A DNA stretch of 60,587 bases from an uncultured Ruminococcus sp. (GTDB lineage Bacteria > Bacillota > Clostridia > Oscillospirales > Ruminococcaceae): NCBI GenBank assembly GCA_947169885.1, contig CAMVRM010000015.1, forward strand, positions 1-60,587, written 5' to 3'. Both the position numbers and the translations under genes were made by a program. Within the stretch, counting starts at the first letter, position 1; each line of letters opens with the position of its first letter. Positions 36,094 to 44,869 of the stretch are shown one piece after another. The notes beneath the pieces were generated by a model, which worked only from the letters and a program-made list of their open reading frames with translations, was not told the origin of the DNA and did not search any database.

Positions 36094-37212
36094 TTATTCC
36101 TCCGTTACGCTCCCCTGCTCCACACGAAACAGTTTGCCGTTATAATGTCTGACAAGTTCCTCGTCACAGCAGGTTATCATAACCTGCATTCCGCTGATCT
36201 TGTTCATTATGAAACTGCGGCGTGAAACGTCAAGCTCGCTCATAACATCATCAAGGAGTATGCAGGGAGGATCGTCAGTCTCTTCTGTAAGGATATACGC
36301 CTGAGAAAGCTTCATTATCAGGGCCGCCGAGCGGTGCTGACCCTGTGATGCGTAATCTTTCATATACATACCGTTTATACTGCACCGAAGATCGTCACGG
36401 TGAACGCCCCTCAAAGTGAAGCCTGCCCTTATGTCATCGGCACGGTTTTTCTGAAGTCTGTCAAGATATTCTGCGGCAAGATCGTTTTTGTAGTCAACTC
36501 TGCCTTCAAGTTCAGAAAATATCGTTGAATGGTAATCTATGGTAAGCTGTTCATTGCCCGAAGATATTTCAGAGTAAAGAGCAGCGGCAGTTTTTTGCAG
36601 TTTTTTGCAGTAATTGAAGCGGAGGACCGAGATATAAGCGCCCATTTGTGCAAGCTGAGCGTCCCAGATGTCGAGCATAGAGTCATCAGACCTGCCCGAT
36701 GCGATATTTTTCAGCTGGTTATTGCGTTGGTCCAAAATGCGGCGGTACTTATCGGTGACAGCTCTGTAAGAAGTTTTGAGCTGTGAGACCGACAGATCGC
36801 AGAAACTGCGGCGTATCTCGGGAGAGCCTTTTGAGAGTTCCAAGTCTTCGGGCGTGAAGATAACGCATTCGAGCGCTCCGAAAAGCCCCGACTGAGAACG
36901 CAGGCTCACACCATTAAGTGTAACTTTTTTGGTACGCAGTTCCTGACGTTTTACGGCGCAGGTTATCTGCTGGGTGCGTCTTTTGTCTTCAAAAGAGAGC
37001 GAAAGAGAGTAACCATCGGCATCTTTGCCGATCAGTTCCTTATCCTTAGCGCCTCTGAAAGAGCGTTCGCCCGAACAGAGCCACAATGCTTCTAAAATAT
37101 TAGTTTTACCCTGAGCGTTTTTTCCGCAGAGGATATTAAGTTCGGGATGAAAGGCTATATCGACATCGTGAAGATTGCGAAAGCCCTCAGCCAAGAAGTG
37201 TTTAAGCTTCAT
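36094..37212 (-). CDS. recF: DNA replication and repair protein RecF
   Basis: RecF (372 residues) loads RecA at gaps with RecO and RecR. The ABC-type ATPase has [16 protein letters not shown] (Walker A, about 31-46), the signature STDKEL-like region replaced here by [19 protein letters not shown] (about 305-323), and Walker [12 protein letters not shown] (about 330-340). It overlaps yaaA by four bases. Length is normal. Confidence 0.95.
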   Translation of the reverse strand: MKLKHFLAEGFRNLHDVDIAFHPELNILCGKNAQGKTNILEALWLCSGERSFRGAKDKELIGKDADGYSLSLSFEDKRRTQQITCAVKRQELRTKKVTLNGVSLRSQSGLFGALECVIFTPEDLELSKGSPEIRRSFCDLSVSQLKTSYRAVTDKYRRILDQRNNQLKNIASGRSDDSMLDIWDAQLAQMGAYISVLRFNYCKKLQKTAAALYSEISSGNEQLTIDYHSTIFSELEGRVDYKNDLAAEYLDRLQKNRADDIRAGFTLRGVHRDDLRCSINGMYMKDYASQGQHRSAALIMKLSQAYILTEETDDPPCILLDDVMSELDVSRRSFIMNKISGMQVMITCCDEELVRHYNGKLFRVEQGSVTEE

Positions 37213-37439
37213 TTGCGGGCCACGGACACGGTGAGTTCGGTATCTATCTCGGGGACATATACTTTATCGCCGTCAAAAAGTTTTTTTCCACGCTGTAAGC
37301 ATACTTCGCCGTTTACCTGTATCCTGCCGTCAAGGACCGCTTCCTTTGCTTCTCCGCCTGTTTCGGTAAGACCTGCGAATTTCAGGAAAGAGTCAAGCTT
37401 TATGAAATCGGTAGTTATTTCTATCTTATCTGTTATCAT
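37209..37439 (-). CDS. yaaA: S4-domain protein YaaA
   Basis: The 76-residue S4-like RNA-binding protein starts with [31 protein letters not shown] and continues with [20 protein letters not shown]. This is the S4 alpha-L core found in YaaA/RlbA. In Firmicutes it lies between dnaN and recF, as here. It may act in ribosome assembly. The gene starts 6 bases after dnaN and overlaps recF by four bases. Confidence 0.92.
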   Translation of the reverse strand: MITDKIEITTDFIKLDSFLKFAGLTETGGEAKEAVLDGRIQVNGEVCLQRGKKLFDGDKVYVPEIDTELTVSVARK

Positions 37440-37445
37440 GTGTCA

Positions 37446-38555
37446 TCATTCCTTGGGAAGTCTTACGGGGAGGACCAAATAAAGATAATTATCGCCCTCC
37501 ATAGGAACTATTTTAAGCGGCTGAAGAGGTCCGTTCAGCTGGAGTTTGATCTTTTCATCGGGTATAACTTTTAAGGGATCTAAGAAAAAGCGGCATTTGA
37601 AGCCTATCTCAATAGCGCTTCCTGTCATTGCAACGCCAAGTTCGTCCTGAACTTTTCCGATCGAGCCTGTCTGACATTTGAGTTTTACGGTGCTGTCTTC
37701 AAAACGGCAGCGGACAGGGCTTGGATTTTTTTCGTTTATAAGGAGCATACAGCGGTCAAGGGAGTTTATCAGCTGAGTGCGCTCAGCTATGACCTCTGTG
37801 GCGCAGGTAGTGGGGATAGATGACTGATAGGGGTGGAACTCGCCCTCTAAAAGTCTGGAATTCACGACATAATTGCCTATCTCGAAGATTATATGTTTTT
37901 TGGTAAGGAACATACTGCAAACATCTTCAGCGTTATCTGAGAGGAGCTTTGCAACTTCGTCAAGATTCTTTGCAGGCACTATGAATTTGATATTATCACT
38001 GTAAGCGATAGGTTCAGTGCGGACAGCAAGTCTGAAACCGTCTATTGCGGCAACAGTCAGGGTGTTATCCTGAATAGTGAAAAGTTCGCCTTTGAGTATA
38101 GGCTTTATATCAAGCTGAGATGCTGCGAACTTTGTCTGCATTATCATGCTTTTCAGGACGGGCTGAGAGATGTTTATCGGCGTGAAGTCTTCTTTTGAGG
38201 GAAGTTCGGGATAATCATCGGCGGGAACTGAGTTCATATTATATGTGGCATTTCCGCCCTCGATAGTGATCATATTGTTACTGTCGATCTCAACAGAGAT
38301 ATTTCCGTCAGGCATTTTTCTTACCATATCGGAAAAAATGCGTGCATTGACGATAAAGCTGCCTGAATCGGTCGACTGGACTTCAAAGACAGTTCTTATG
38401 CCTATTTCAAGGTCATAGCCTGTTAATTCCAAAAGGCTGTCGGAAAGAGAAAACTTCACGCCTTCCAAAGCAGAGATAGCTGAACGATCGGCAACTGCCT
38501 TTGATACGTTTATCAATGCTTCGGATAGGGTATTTCTGTCACAGTTGAATCTCAT
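37446..38555 (-). CDS. dnaN: DNA polymerase III beta clamp
   Basis: The 369-residue sliding clamp confers processivity on Pol III. Three similar domains are visible, with NALINVSKAVADRSAISALEGVKFSL at the start and LPVRLPKE at the end (usual end LPVR-like). I chose ATG 38555 (MRFNCDRNTLSEAL) because GGAG precedes it and the family starts this way. The longer frame to 38585 adds MSNTDRRSII-like sequence without a site. The dnaA-dnaN gap of 493 bases upstream contains the likely origin. Confidence 0.95.
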   Translation of the reverse strand: MRFNCDRNTLSEALINVSKAVADRSAISALEGVKFSLSDSLLELTGYDLEIGIRTVFEVQSTDSGSFIVNARIFSDMVRKMPDGNISVEIDSNNMITIEGGNATYNMNSVPADDYPELPSKEDFTPINISQPVLKSMIMQTKFAASQLDIKPILKGELFTIQDNTLTVAAIDGFRLAVRTEPIAYSDNIKFIVPAKNLDEVAKLLSDNAEDVCSMFLTKKHIIFEIGNYVVNSRLLEGEFHPYQSSIPTTCATEVIAERTQLINSLDRCMLLINEKNPSPVRCRFEDSTVKLKCQTGSIGKVQDELGVAMTGSAIEIGFKCRFFLDPLKVIPDEKIKLQLNGPLQPLKIVPMEGDNYLYLVLPVRLPKE

Positions 38556-39048
38556 GATAATACTCCTTCGATCTGTGTTTGACAATAATTAAATGTTATT
38601 TTTTCTTCTTAAAAAGCAAAGTTTAAAACTAACAATGCGTAGGATAAAAAAATGAGGGATTTGCGCTGTTTAAGAAAGATAAGATAACTATATTTTTTAT
38701 TAATATTAATATAGGTGTTGAAAACTCTATAAAGTGGAGGAAAGCCCGATAAACACAGGATTTTTTATCAACAAACTTTTAGGGGTGTTTCAACAGGTTT
38801 CAAATGGCAAAAATTGGACCTGAGGTGATTGTTGGTAATGTTGAGAAATTGTTTGTTGATTGTTTGGAAAATAGTTTAAAATTCGGGGGTAGTTTGAAAA
38901 CTATGTGTTTAAAGGGTTGAAAGAATGCTGACGCAGAATTGGTCGAAAACTGCGTTCAGCGCACATCTGCAAGGAAAAACTCATGCAGTAAAAAGTTGAC
39001 AACTTGTTTAAAACTGTTGAAAACTATGTTGAAAGTGTTGAAAACTAC
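38556..39048. other. oriC: Candidate oriC between dnaA and dnaN
   Basis: No gene is present. TGTTGAAAA occurs exactly at 38716-38724, 39015-39023 and 39036-39044. TGTTGAAAG is at 39027-39035 and TGTTGAGAA at 38839-38847. On the other strand TTATCAACA is at 38765-38773 and GTTTCAACA at 38787-38795. I saw no perfect TTATCCACA in this gap. An AT-rich stretch (about 38690-38713, with TATTTTTTATTAATATTAATATA) next to the boxes could be the unwinding element. By hand sampling the plus strand is C-rich in left genes and G-rich from dnaN onward, which places the switch here. Confidence 0.72.
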
Positions 39049-40413
39049 TCAGACTTCCTTTAAATTCTTCATTATATCGTTGACAGTTTCTTTGAGATCG
39101 GGGTTTGAATTGATCTTATCAACGATATCCTGATAGTGGATAGTCATAGTCGAGTGGTTCTTATTTAATATGTTGCCTATCTGGATATAGGTAAGTCCTT
39201 TGAGTTCTTTAAGGATATAGATAGTCACTTTTCTTGCCAGCGAGATATTTGCACGGCGGTTTGAGGAAAGAATATCATCGGGGGTTATGCTGAATGTATT
39301 AGCGACCTCAGTGATGATACGTTCGCTGGTTATCTCAGCAGGGTGAGTTTCGATCATTATTTCCTTAACGACCCTTTGTGCCATTGCGATAGAGGGCGGT
39401 TCATTAGTATAATAAGTAAGACCCTTGATCTTATTGACAGTTCCCTCAAGCTGACGGATATTTGTCTTGATCTTTTCGGCGATTATCCTTGCGACCTTAT
39501 CGGAGAGCTGGAGATCGAGCAGTTCAGCCTTTGATTTAACGATAGCCATTCTTGTTTCAAAGTCAGGCGGCTGTATGTCGACCTGCATTCCGAGCATGAA
39601 GCGTGATCTCATACGGTTTTCAAGGCGTGAGATCTGGCTTGGGGCGGTATCTGATGTCAGAACTATCTGTTTTCCCGAGTTATAGAGGTCATTGAAGGTA
39701 TGGAAAAACTCCTCCTGAACGGCATCTTTATTAATAATGAACTGGATGTCGTCTATAAGAAGGTAATCTGCGCTGCGGTATTTATTATGGAACTCGTTAG
39801 TTGTGCGGTCGGAGAGAGCCTGAACGAATTCGTTAGTGAAATTTTCGGTAGTAGTGTAGATAAGGTTCATTTCGGGGTGATTATTCTTTATGTAAGACTC
39901 GATAGCCTTCATAAGGTGAGTTTTTCCTAGGCCCGAATCTCCATAGATAAACAGTGGGTTGAACACCTGCTGGTCGTCCTCAGCCTGACCGTCGGAGTCT
40001 GCTTTTTTTGCGACTGCCATACAGCAGGCGAGAGCAAACTCATTAGACTTACCTTTAATGAAGTTATCGAAGGTAAGCTTATCCTGTTTTATAGACGGGG
40101 TATGAGCTTCAGCGGGTGGTTCATCGGTAGCCACGGGAGTCGCAGGGGCTGATGTCTCCATTGTTTTAACGAGAAGTTTTACTTCAACGGGGAAGCCGAA
40201 AACCTCCTCGAACGCATTCTGGATGTCATTTCCGTAGATGTCGAGGGTCGTTTTCTTATAGAACTCGTCTTTTGTCAGCAGATATGCGGTATTATTTTCA
40301 AATTTGAATGGTTCGAGAACCATCAGCCAGTTCTTGAAGCCAACATCGCTGATATTCGGCAGATTATGCAGATATTTCAAGACATTTTCAAACAATATGC
40401 TGAATGAATCCAT
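39049..40413 (-). CDS. dnaA: Chromosomal replication initiator DnaA
   Basis: DnaA (454 residues) binds boxes at oriC and opens DNA. Domain I is at 1-90, with a short variable domain II. The AAA+ domain has GDSGLGKTHLM (Walker A, about 153-163) and LLIDDIQF (Walker B), and domain IV runs from about 360 to 454. In domain IV the family signature GGRDHTTV is changed to NKNHSTM, as part of IGNILNKNHSTMTIHYQDI. The usual Asp (E. coli D433) is Asn. The preceding R/K-rich helix reads SSNRRANISLARKV, where most relatives have KKRTKSVAFPRQ. This is discussed in findings. The promoter is at 40477-40505. Confidence 0.96.
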   Translation of the reverse strand: MDSFSILFENVLKYLHNLPNISDVGFKNWLMVLEPFKFENNTAYLLTKDEFYKKTTLDIYGNDIQNAFEEVFGFPVEVKLLVKTMETSAPATPVATDEPPAEAHTPSIKQDKLTFDNFIKGKSNEFALACCMAVAKKADSDGQAEDDQQVFNPLFIYGDSGLGKTHLMKAIESYIKNNHPEMNLIYTTTENFTNEFVQALSDRTTNEFHNKYRSADYLLIDDIQFIINKDAVQEEFFHTFNDLYNSGKQIVLTSDTAPSQISRLENRMRSRFMLGMQVDIQPPDFETRMAIVKSKAELLDLQLSDKVARIIAEKIKTNIRQLEGTVNKIKGLTYYTNEPPSIAMAQRVVKEIMIETHPAEITSERIITEVANTFSITPDDILSSNRRANISLARKVTIYILKELKGLTYIQIGNILNKNHSTMTIHYQDIVDKINSNPDLKETVNDIMKNLKEV

Positions 40414-40683
40414 TAGTCTTTTTTACCATTCCTTTCTTATTAATTTACAGTTTCCGTTTTTTTTCACTCATAATCCATTATAGCACAAAAAAAAAGAAAT
40501 TGCAAGTGATTTACGGCATAATTTGTGTAGAAAAAACGGCGAAAATTTTTGGCAATGTGCTCTTTTTTTAATTTGAGATAGAAGATAAGAATGAAGAAAG
40601 AACTGATGTTACAAAAACAAATGAAGATGTGTTCTGTTTTGCTGACGGGCAAGCACAAAAAAAGCGGCAGAATGAAGCCGCTT
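40414..40683. other. dnaA upstream region
   Basis: This holds the dnaA promoter and a stretch (40574-40600) with GATAGAAGATAAGAATGAAG heptamer-like sequence followed by AAGAACTGATG, the same boundary as other repeat copies. The terminator of the rluA-type gene follows. No rpmH or rnpA was found, unlike in Bacillus. Confidence 0.6.
40477..40505 (-). promoter_or_regulatory. dnaA promoter
   Basis: On the minus strand TTGCAA (40505-40500), 17 bases and TATAAT (40482-40477) lie 64 bases before the dnaA start. This is consensus spacing. Confidence 0.75.
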
Positions 40684-40685
40684 TT
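40656..40685 (-). terminator. Terminator of the pseudouridine synthase operon
   Basis: On the minus strand AAAGCGGC and GCCGCTTT form an 8-bp stem followed by TTTTTT. Confidence 0.88.
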
Positions 40686-41505
40686 ACAAAACAGGTATTA
40701 AGTTGGAATTGCATATTACTTGTTTGTCGCCCGAACGGAAGCTTATCTCACGGCAGCACAGCGCAAGAGGTCTGTTCTGTTCTTTTTTGCCGTAAAGACT
40801 GTCTCCAGCCAATACGTGACCTATATATGACATATGCACACGTATCTGATGCGTTCTGCCTGTCAACAGTTCAAAATCACACAGTGCATTCTCATTGTTG
40901 TTTTGGACCACCTTGTACAGAGTGGTTGAGGGCTTACCGTCGAGCCTGACACATCGGGTAATGACCGATCCGTTCTCACGGGCGATCGGGGCTTCTATCC
41001 TGCCTTCTTTTTGGTCCGGTATGCCCTCACATATGCCGCAGTAGATTTTTTTGACGGTGTTTGCGGCTGAAAGTGCCGCATGAGCGTCCTTGGCGACAAG
41101 CACACAGCCGGAAGTTTCTCGGTCCAGACGGTTTATACTGCGGAAAGTCAGTCCTTTGCAGTGTGCGGCGAAAACGTTCGACAAAGCATCACCACGGTGG
41201 CGGTGTGATTCGTGAGTCGGCATTCCCGACGGTTTGTCGAATACTATATAATGTTCGTCCTCATAGAGTATCTCGGCGAAAAGTTCGGGATTCGGGTCGG
41301 GGAACTTTTCATCGGTGCGTTCGAGAGTTATGATTTGGTCCAAATAGCATATGTCGACAGTACGGGCGTGTTCGCCGTCTAAAAGTATGCCGTTTTCGGT
41401 GCGTTTGAGTGCGGTTATCTGTCGGCGTGACCAGCCGTTCTGACGGAGTATGTCGGAAACAGTTCTGCCCGACATTTCGGGTGTGACGGTAAGTTGGTAT
41501 CTCAT
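40684..41505 (-). CDS. RluA-family pseudouridine synthase
   Basis: The 273-residue enzyme converts uridines in rRNA or tRNA to pseudouridine. The RluA motif HRLDxxTSG appears as INRLDRETSGCVLVAKD (about residues 133-149), with the catalytic Asp intact and Asn in place of the usual first His. The KPSGMPTHES (about 95-104) and C-terminal TGRTHQIRVHMSYIGH motifs fit RluA-C-D type enzymes. An S4-like N-terminal region (about 1-60) is present. The target position is unknown. Its start overlaps coaBC by four bases, so the two genes are coupled. Confidence 0.9.
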   Translation of the reverse strand: MRYQLTVTPEMSGRTVSDILRQNGWSRRQITALKRTENGILLDGEHARTVDICYLDQIITLERTDEKFPDPNPELFAEILYEDEHYIVFDKPSGMPTHESHRHRGDALSNVFAAHCKGLTFRSINRLDRETSGCVLVAKDAHAALSAANTVKKIYCGICEGIPDQKEGRIEAPIARENGSVITRCVRLDGKPSTTLYKVVQNNNENALCDFELLTGRTHQIRVHMSYIGHVLAGDSLYGKKEQNRPLALCCREISFRSGDKQVICNSNLIPVL

Positions 41506-42704
41506 TTGTTATACAGTTCGAGAAGCTTGTCGAATATGCGGTCAGCGGCGGCGAGTTTGGACATTTTTTCAAGCTCGGTGATGCCGTCAGCGGTTATGAG
41601 GGTTATAACGTTGGTGTCAGTGCCGAAACCTGCGCCCTCGGTGCGAAGGCTGTTAGCGCAGATCATATCGAGGTTCTTTTTGGTGAGTTTGGCAGTGGAA
41701 TTTTTGATAAGGTCCTCTGTTTCCATAGAAAAGCCGCAGAGGAGCTGTTTTTTGTTTTCGGGGCGGTGAGAACCTAAGTATGCTATTATATCTTTGGTCC
41801 GTTTCAGAGGGATAGACATATCCGAATCGGATTTTTTCAGCTTGTTGTCGGCGGTAGTTGTGGGAGTGTAGTCGGCGACTGCGGCGGCTTTGACTATCAT
41901 ATCCTGTTCGGGGGCGAGTTCGGTAACGGCGCTGAACATTTCCTCGGCAGTACCGACTTTTACAACGTTGACAAACGGGGGCATTTCAGCAGAGCATGAA
42001 CCTGCAACGAGAGTGACTTGTGCGCCTCGGAGCGAAGCGGCTCTTGCGAGAGCGATACCCATTTTTCCTGTCGAGTGGTTAGTGATAAAGCGCACGGGGT
42101 CGATAGGTTCAGCGGTTGCGCCTGCGGTACAGAGTATTTTAAGTCCCTGCATATCCTTTGGTTTGGCGATCTCCTGAAGAACATAGTCGATAAGAGTTGC
42201 GACATCGGGGAGTTTGCCGTCACCTATATCACGGTTAGCGAGCATACCACGGACGGGAGCTATTATCTCATAACCGAAGCGGCGGAGTTTTTCGATATTA
42301 TCCTGAACTATGGGGTTATGGAGCATATTGTGGTTCATAGCAGGAGCAACAAGTTTTTTGCAGGGGCAAGCCATAACGGTTGTAGTCAGCATATCGTCTG
42401 CGATACCGTTTGCTATCTTTCCGATGACGTTTGCGGAAGCAGGAGCGACAAGCACAACATCGGCGGCTTTTGCGAGGGCAACGTGTTCAACGCTGTACTG
42501 GAAATTGCGGTCGAAAGTATCTATCAGGCACTTATGCTGAGTTAGTGTCTCAAAAGTGATAGGGTTTATGAATTGGGTCGCATTCTCGGTCATAAGTACG
42601 TGGACATCTGCGTGCATTTTGGTCAGTTCACGGGCGCAGTCTGCCATTTTGTATGCGGCGATACTGCCTGTTACGGCTATTAGGACGGTTTTTCCTGTCA
42701 GCAT
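41502..42704 (-). CDS. coaBC: Bifunctional CoaBC (Dfp): PPC synthetase / decarboxylase
   Basis: CoaBC (400 residues) joins cysteine to 4'-phosphopantothenate (CoaB) and decarboxylates the product (CoaC) on the way to CoA. The N-terminal flavoprotein has TGSIAAYKMADCAREL, SANVIGKIANGIADD and PAMNHNMLHNPIV (Asn and His active-site region). The C-terminal CoaB part has CTAGATAEPIDPVRFITNHSTGKMG and VKAAAVADY, with the catalytic Lys in NKLKK. I used ATG 42704 with AAGAGGAA. The frame can extend to 42923, but that part lies in repeat copy C. That copy (42705-43218) is the same element found before ilvB and ilvD. Confidence 0.93.
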   Translation of the reverse strand: MLTGKTVLIAVTGSIAAYKMADCARELTKMHADVHVLMTENATQFINPITFETLTQHKCLIDTFDRNFQYSVEHVALAKAADVVLVAPASANVIGKIANGIADDMLTTTVMACPCKKLVAPAMNHNMLHNPIVQDNIEKLRRFGYEIIAPVRGMLANRDIGDGKLPDVATLIDYVLQEIAKPKDMQGLKILCTAGATAEPIDPVRFITNHSTGKMGIALARAASLRGAQVTLVAGSCSAEMPPFVNVVKVGTAEEMFSAVTELAPEQDMIVKAAAVADYTPTTTADNKLKKSDSDMSIPLKRTKDIIAYLGSHRPENKKQLLCGFSMETEDLIKNSTAKLTKKNLDMICANSLRTEGAGFGTDTNVITLITADGITELEKMSKLAAADRIFDKLLELYNK

Positions 42705-43218
42705 TTTTATTCCTCTTTTCTGATACTGTTTGTGTAAAATTTGTATTGTTGTAGGGGCGGGCATTGCCCGTCCGAGTGTCTCTTTTGCGTGTGCGGTAAA
42801 CTGAATGTCCTTGCGGACATTTGGGGTAACGGACTTATCGTCCGTTTTTGGTAATGTCCTTTGGACATTTTGGGTTCTTTTTCGGAATACGCTTACGCTG
42901 TTCCGAAAAAATAAAATCGGCATATTGGTGCTTTTACCCTATTTAGTAGTATGCTTTTATTTTGAGTACTTTTGATAGTGTGTTTTGGTATGCCGATTTT
43001 ATGGCTTGTGGGGGACGTTTGTGCGCTTTATCGTTATTTTGTTTTGGCTTTAGTCGCACCCTTGGTGCGAATGAGGACTTTGCCCTCAAACTCCCACCAA
43101 AGAGGAAACCCTTTTGAAAAAGGGTTATCCTCTCTGGACTCTCTTTCCTAAAACTTTTAGATCTCTGGCGCTCACGGTTCGGTTGCGTTGGTCTTTCTTA
43201 TTTCTTCATTCTTATTTC
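42705..43218 (-). repeat. Multi-hairpin element copy C upstream of coaBC
   Basis: No gene is present. In the sense of coaBC, heptamers (AAATAAG-AAATAAG type) start in the stop codon of the upstream gene (43219-43221). Next come AACCC-loop-GGGTT, GCACC-AAG-GGTGC, and the long-range AAAATCGGCAT / ATGCCGATTTT pair. After these are TTCGGAA...TTCCGAA, AATGTCC-AAA-GGACATT, GGAC-GATAA-GTCC and ATGTCC-GCAA-GGACAT. Next to coaBC there is GGGCG-GGCAATGCCCGCCC-type sequence (42755-42772), a separate small palindrome also seen at 53657-53683. The stem of the long hairpin differs from copy B by matching changes on both sides. Confidence 0.8.
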
Positions 43219-43224
43219 TTATTT
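43193..43224 (-). repeat. 7-nt array at the stop of the CobU-like gene
   Basis: On the minus strand the gene ends AAATAAGAAATAAGAATGAAG, so heptamers start in the stop codon. Confidence 0.75.
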
Positions 43225-43587
43225 GATTTTTGTTGCTTTTCCGCAGAACAGGCGGTATACTTCTTTCGCTCTTTCTGCTATTATACAGCCGCTTCTTCCT
43301 GCCGCTTCTCTATACTCTCTTTCTCTCTTTTCTATCGGGATTATCCCACAGCCTATCTCATTCAGCGTTATTACCGCTTCGGGATTATTTTTGCATAATT
43401 CTTCCGTTATTTCTTCCGCTTTATCCGTGTATCGCTTTATCAGCTCATGATAGCTTATTATAAGGTCAGCTGTCATGATGTCTTTCGGCTCACATACCGA
43501 ACAATCGGCAATAATTGGCTCTTTGTCAAACAAACTACTCGCAAATGTGCGCTTTCCCTGCGCTTCTCCGCCAATTATCAGTATCAT
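43219..43587 (-). CDS. Short CobU-like P-loop protein
   Basis: This 122-residue protein resembles a shortened CobU kinase/guanylyltransferase. It starts with a P-loop-like GGEAQGKRTFA (usual GGxxSGKSxxAE) and keeps VITLNEIGCGIIPIEKREREYREAAGR (about 72-98), which is the typical CobU C-terminal core. The Walker Ser/Thr right after Lys is Arg, followed by Thr. The HR-type motif that carries the guanylylated His in CobU is missing. It lies after cobS with a four-base overlap, so it is in the operon. It could be a kinase-only enzyme, a regulator or a decayed copy. I chose ATG 43587, because upstream residues are not conserved. Confidence 0.7.
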   Translation of the reverse strand: MILIIGGEAQGKRTFASSLFDKEPIIADCSVCEPKDIMTADLIISYHELIKRYTDKAEEITEELCKNNPEAVITLNEIGCGIIPIEKREREYREAAGRSGCIIAERAKEVYRLFCGKATKIK

Positions 43588-44354
43588 GAAAAAACCTCCG
43601 CTGTGCGATATGCAATGATAGCTCCTGCAAGCGCCCATATCTCACATAACTGTAAAAACCAGCCGCATACATCACCGGTAAATCCGCCCAGCTGCTTTAA
43701 AGCGGTATAACGACAATACGTTACAGTAATAAAGGCGGCTATGACTGCCGCTGTTCCCGGGATCGGCGCAGATATTATCATTCCTGCGGCTGATGCTGTG
43801 ATGAAAAATATCTCCATGCCGATGACTGTCCGCTTGTGGCTCGGCTTTACAAAGGATTGCAGACTGCCGCCTGAACGTGCAGACGGCTGAGTTACTGCAA
43901 GTATGCCGCTCAAAGCTCTCGATAAAACGAAAATGCAGGCGGCACAGATGACCAGCCTTAATGAACTTATCTGTGAAAAAAGTGCTGTCTGTAAAATGAG
44001 GTACAGACAGGCTCTTGTTGCGGCAAATGAGCCGATGTGCGGATCGGACATTATTTCAAGACGCTTTTCTTTTGCGGCATAGGACGATGAGGCATCTGTG
44101 AAGTCGCAGTAGCCGTCTAAATGTATGCCGCCTGTGACGAATATCGGTAAGTATGTGCTTACTGCCGCAAACAGCAGGCTGTTTATACCGAGATAGTCCG
44201 AAAGAAGATACCACAGGGTCAGAAGAACTCCTGTTACAAGCCCTACAAGCGGAAAAAATCCCAGCGAATAACGGCGGTTCTCCTCACGCCATTCTACTTT
44301 TGGCATGGGTATACGTGAGTACATGAGAAATGCGGAAAACAGGGATTTTAACAT
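43584..44354 (-). CDS. cobS: Adenosylcobinamide-GDP ribazoletransferase
   Basis: CobS (256 residues) joins adenosyl-GDP-cobinamide with alpha-ribazole, the last step of the nucleotide loop. The hallmark GGIHLDGYCDFTDASSSY (about 78-95) and the GDVCGW end are present. Several hydrophobic helices fit a membrane protein. The start ATG 44354 follows GAAAGGA. Overlap with cobU and the short gene shows an operon. The start FSAFLMYSRIPMPKV is typical. Confidence 0.93.
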   Translation of the reverse strand: MLKSLFSAFLMYSRIPMPKVEWREENRRYSLGFFPLVGLVTGVLLTLWYLLSDYLGINSLLFAAVSTYLPIFVTGGIHLDGYCDFTDASSSYAAKEKRLEIMSDPHIGSFAATRACLYLILQTALFSQISSLRLVICAACIFVLSRALSGILAVTQPSARSGGSLQSFVKPSHKRTVIGMEIFFITASAAGMIISAPIPGTAAVIAAFITVTYCRYTALKQLGGFTGDVCGWFLQLCEIWALAGAIIAYRTAEVFS

Positions 44355-44869
44355 GGTATTATTCCTTTCAGAACGAGCGGTATCCCGAACACACATTCGA
44401 TGACATTATCGGAAAGTGCGGCGAGTGCGGCATTTATCCTGCCTATCGAGCGGATATAGTCGGCAGTCTCTTTCGGGTAAGGTATGCCGTCACAGCCCAC
44501 ACTGTTTGAGACTATAATAAGTTCGTTCGTTCGTTCGGCGGCGGTCTTTATATCACGCATAACGTGTTCAAACGGTTCACGGACTGTTTCGCCCGTGAAC
44601 ATCTCGTTTGCAGTGAGATTGGCAATATCTTCCAGCATTGCGGCGCAGTCGGTCGGGAATGCTTCGGGAGTAAAGCTTTTGCAGAGTTCCAGCGTTTCAA
44701 AGCCTTTGCCGCTCCGCATCAGGCGGTGGCGTGCGATTATCTCGTCAGCGCCCTCTCCGAACGGCTGCATTGCGGCGATATAGAGTTTTCTGCCCGAATA
44801 CTGCGAAAGAATTTTTTCTGCGAGTGCGGATTTTCCGCATTTTGAGCCGCCTGCGATAAGTGTTATCAC
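44348..44869 (-). CDS. cobU: Adenosylcobinamide kinase / guanylyltransferase
   Basis: CobU (173 residues) phosphorylates adenosylcobinamide and transfers GMP to it. The P-loop is GGSKCGKSALAE (residues 7-18). The segment IAAMQPFGEGADEIIARHRLMR (about 32-53) contains the His that is guanylylated. SNSVGCDGIP is the C-terminal core. It overlaps cobS and the upstream membrane-protein gene. The remaining cobalamin genes in the window are apart, so the pathway is scattered. Confidence 0.93.
   Translation of the reverse strand: MITLIAGGSKCGKSALAEKILSQYSGRKLYIAAMQPFGEGADEIIARHRLMRSGKGFETLELCKSFTPEAFPTDCAAMLEDIANLTANEMFTGETVREPFEHVMRDIKTAAERTNELIIVSNSVGCDGIPYPKETADYIRSIGRINAALAALSDNVIECVFGIPLVLKGIIPC

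Noticed and set aside
42705-42923. N-terminal extension of CoaBC
   Set aside because: It lies in the repeat element and is not conserved. ATG 42704 has a good site.
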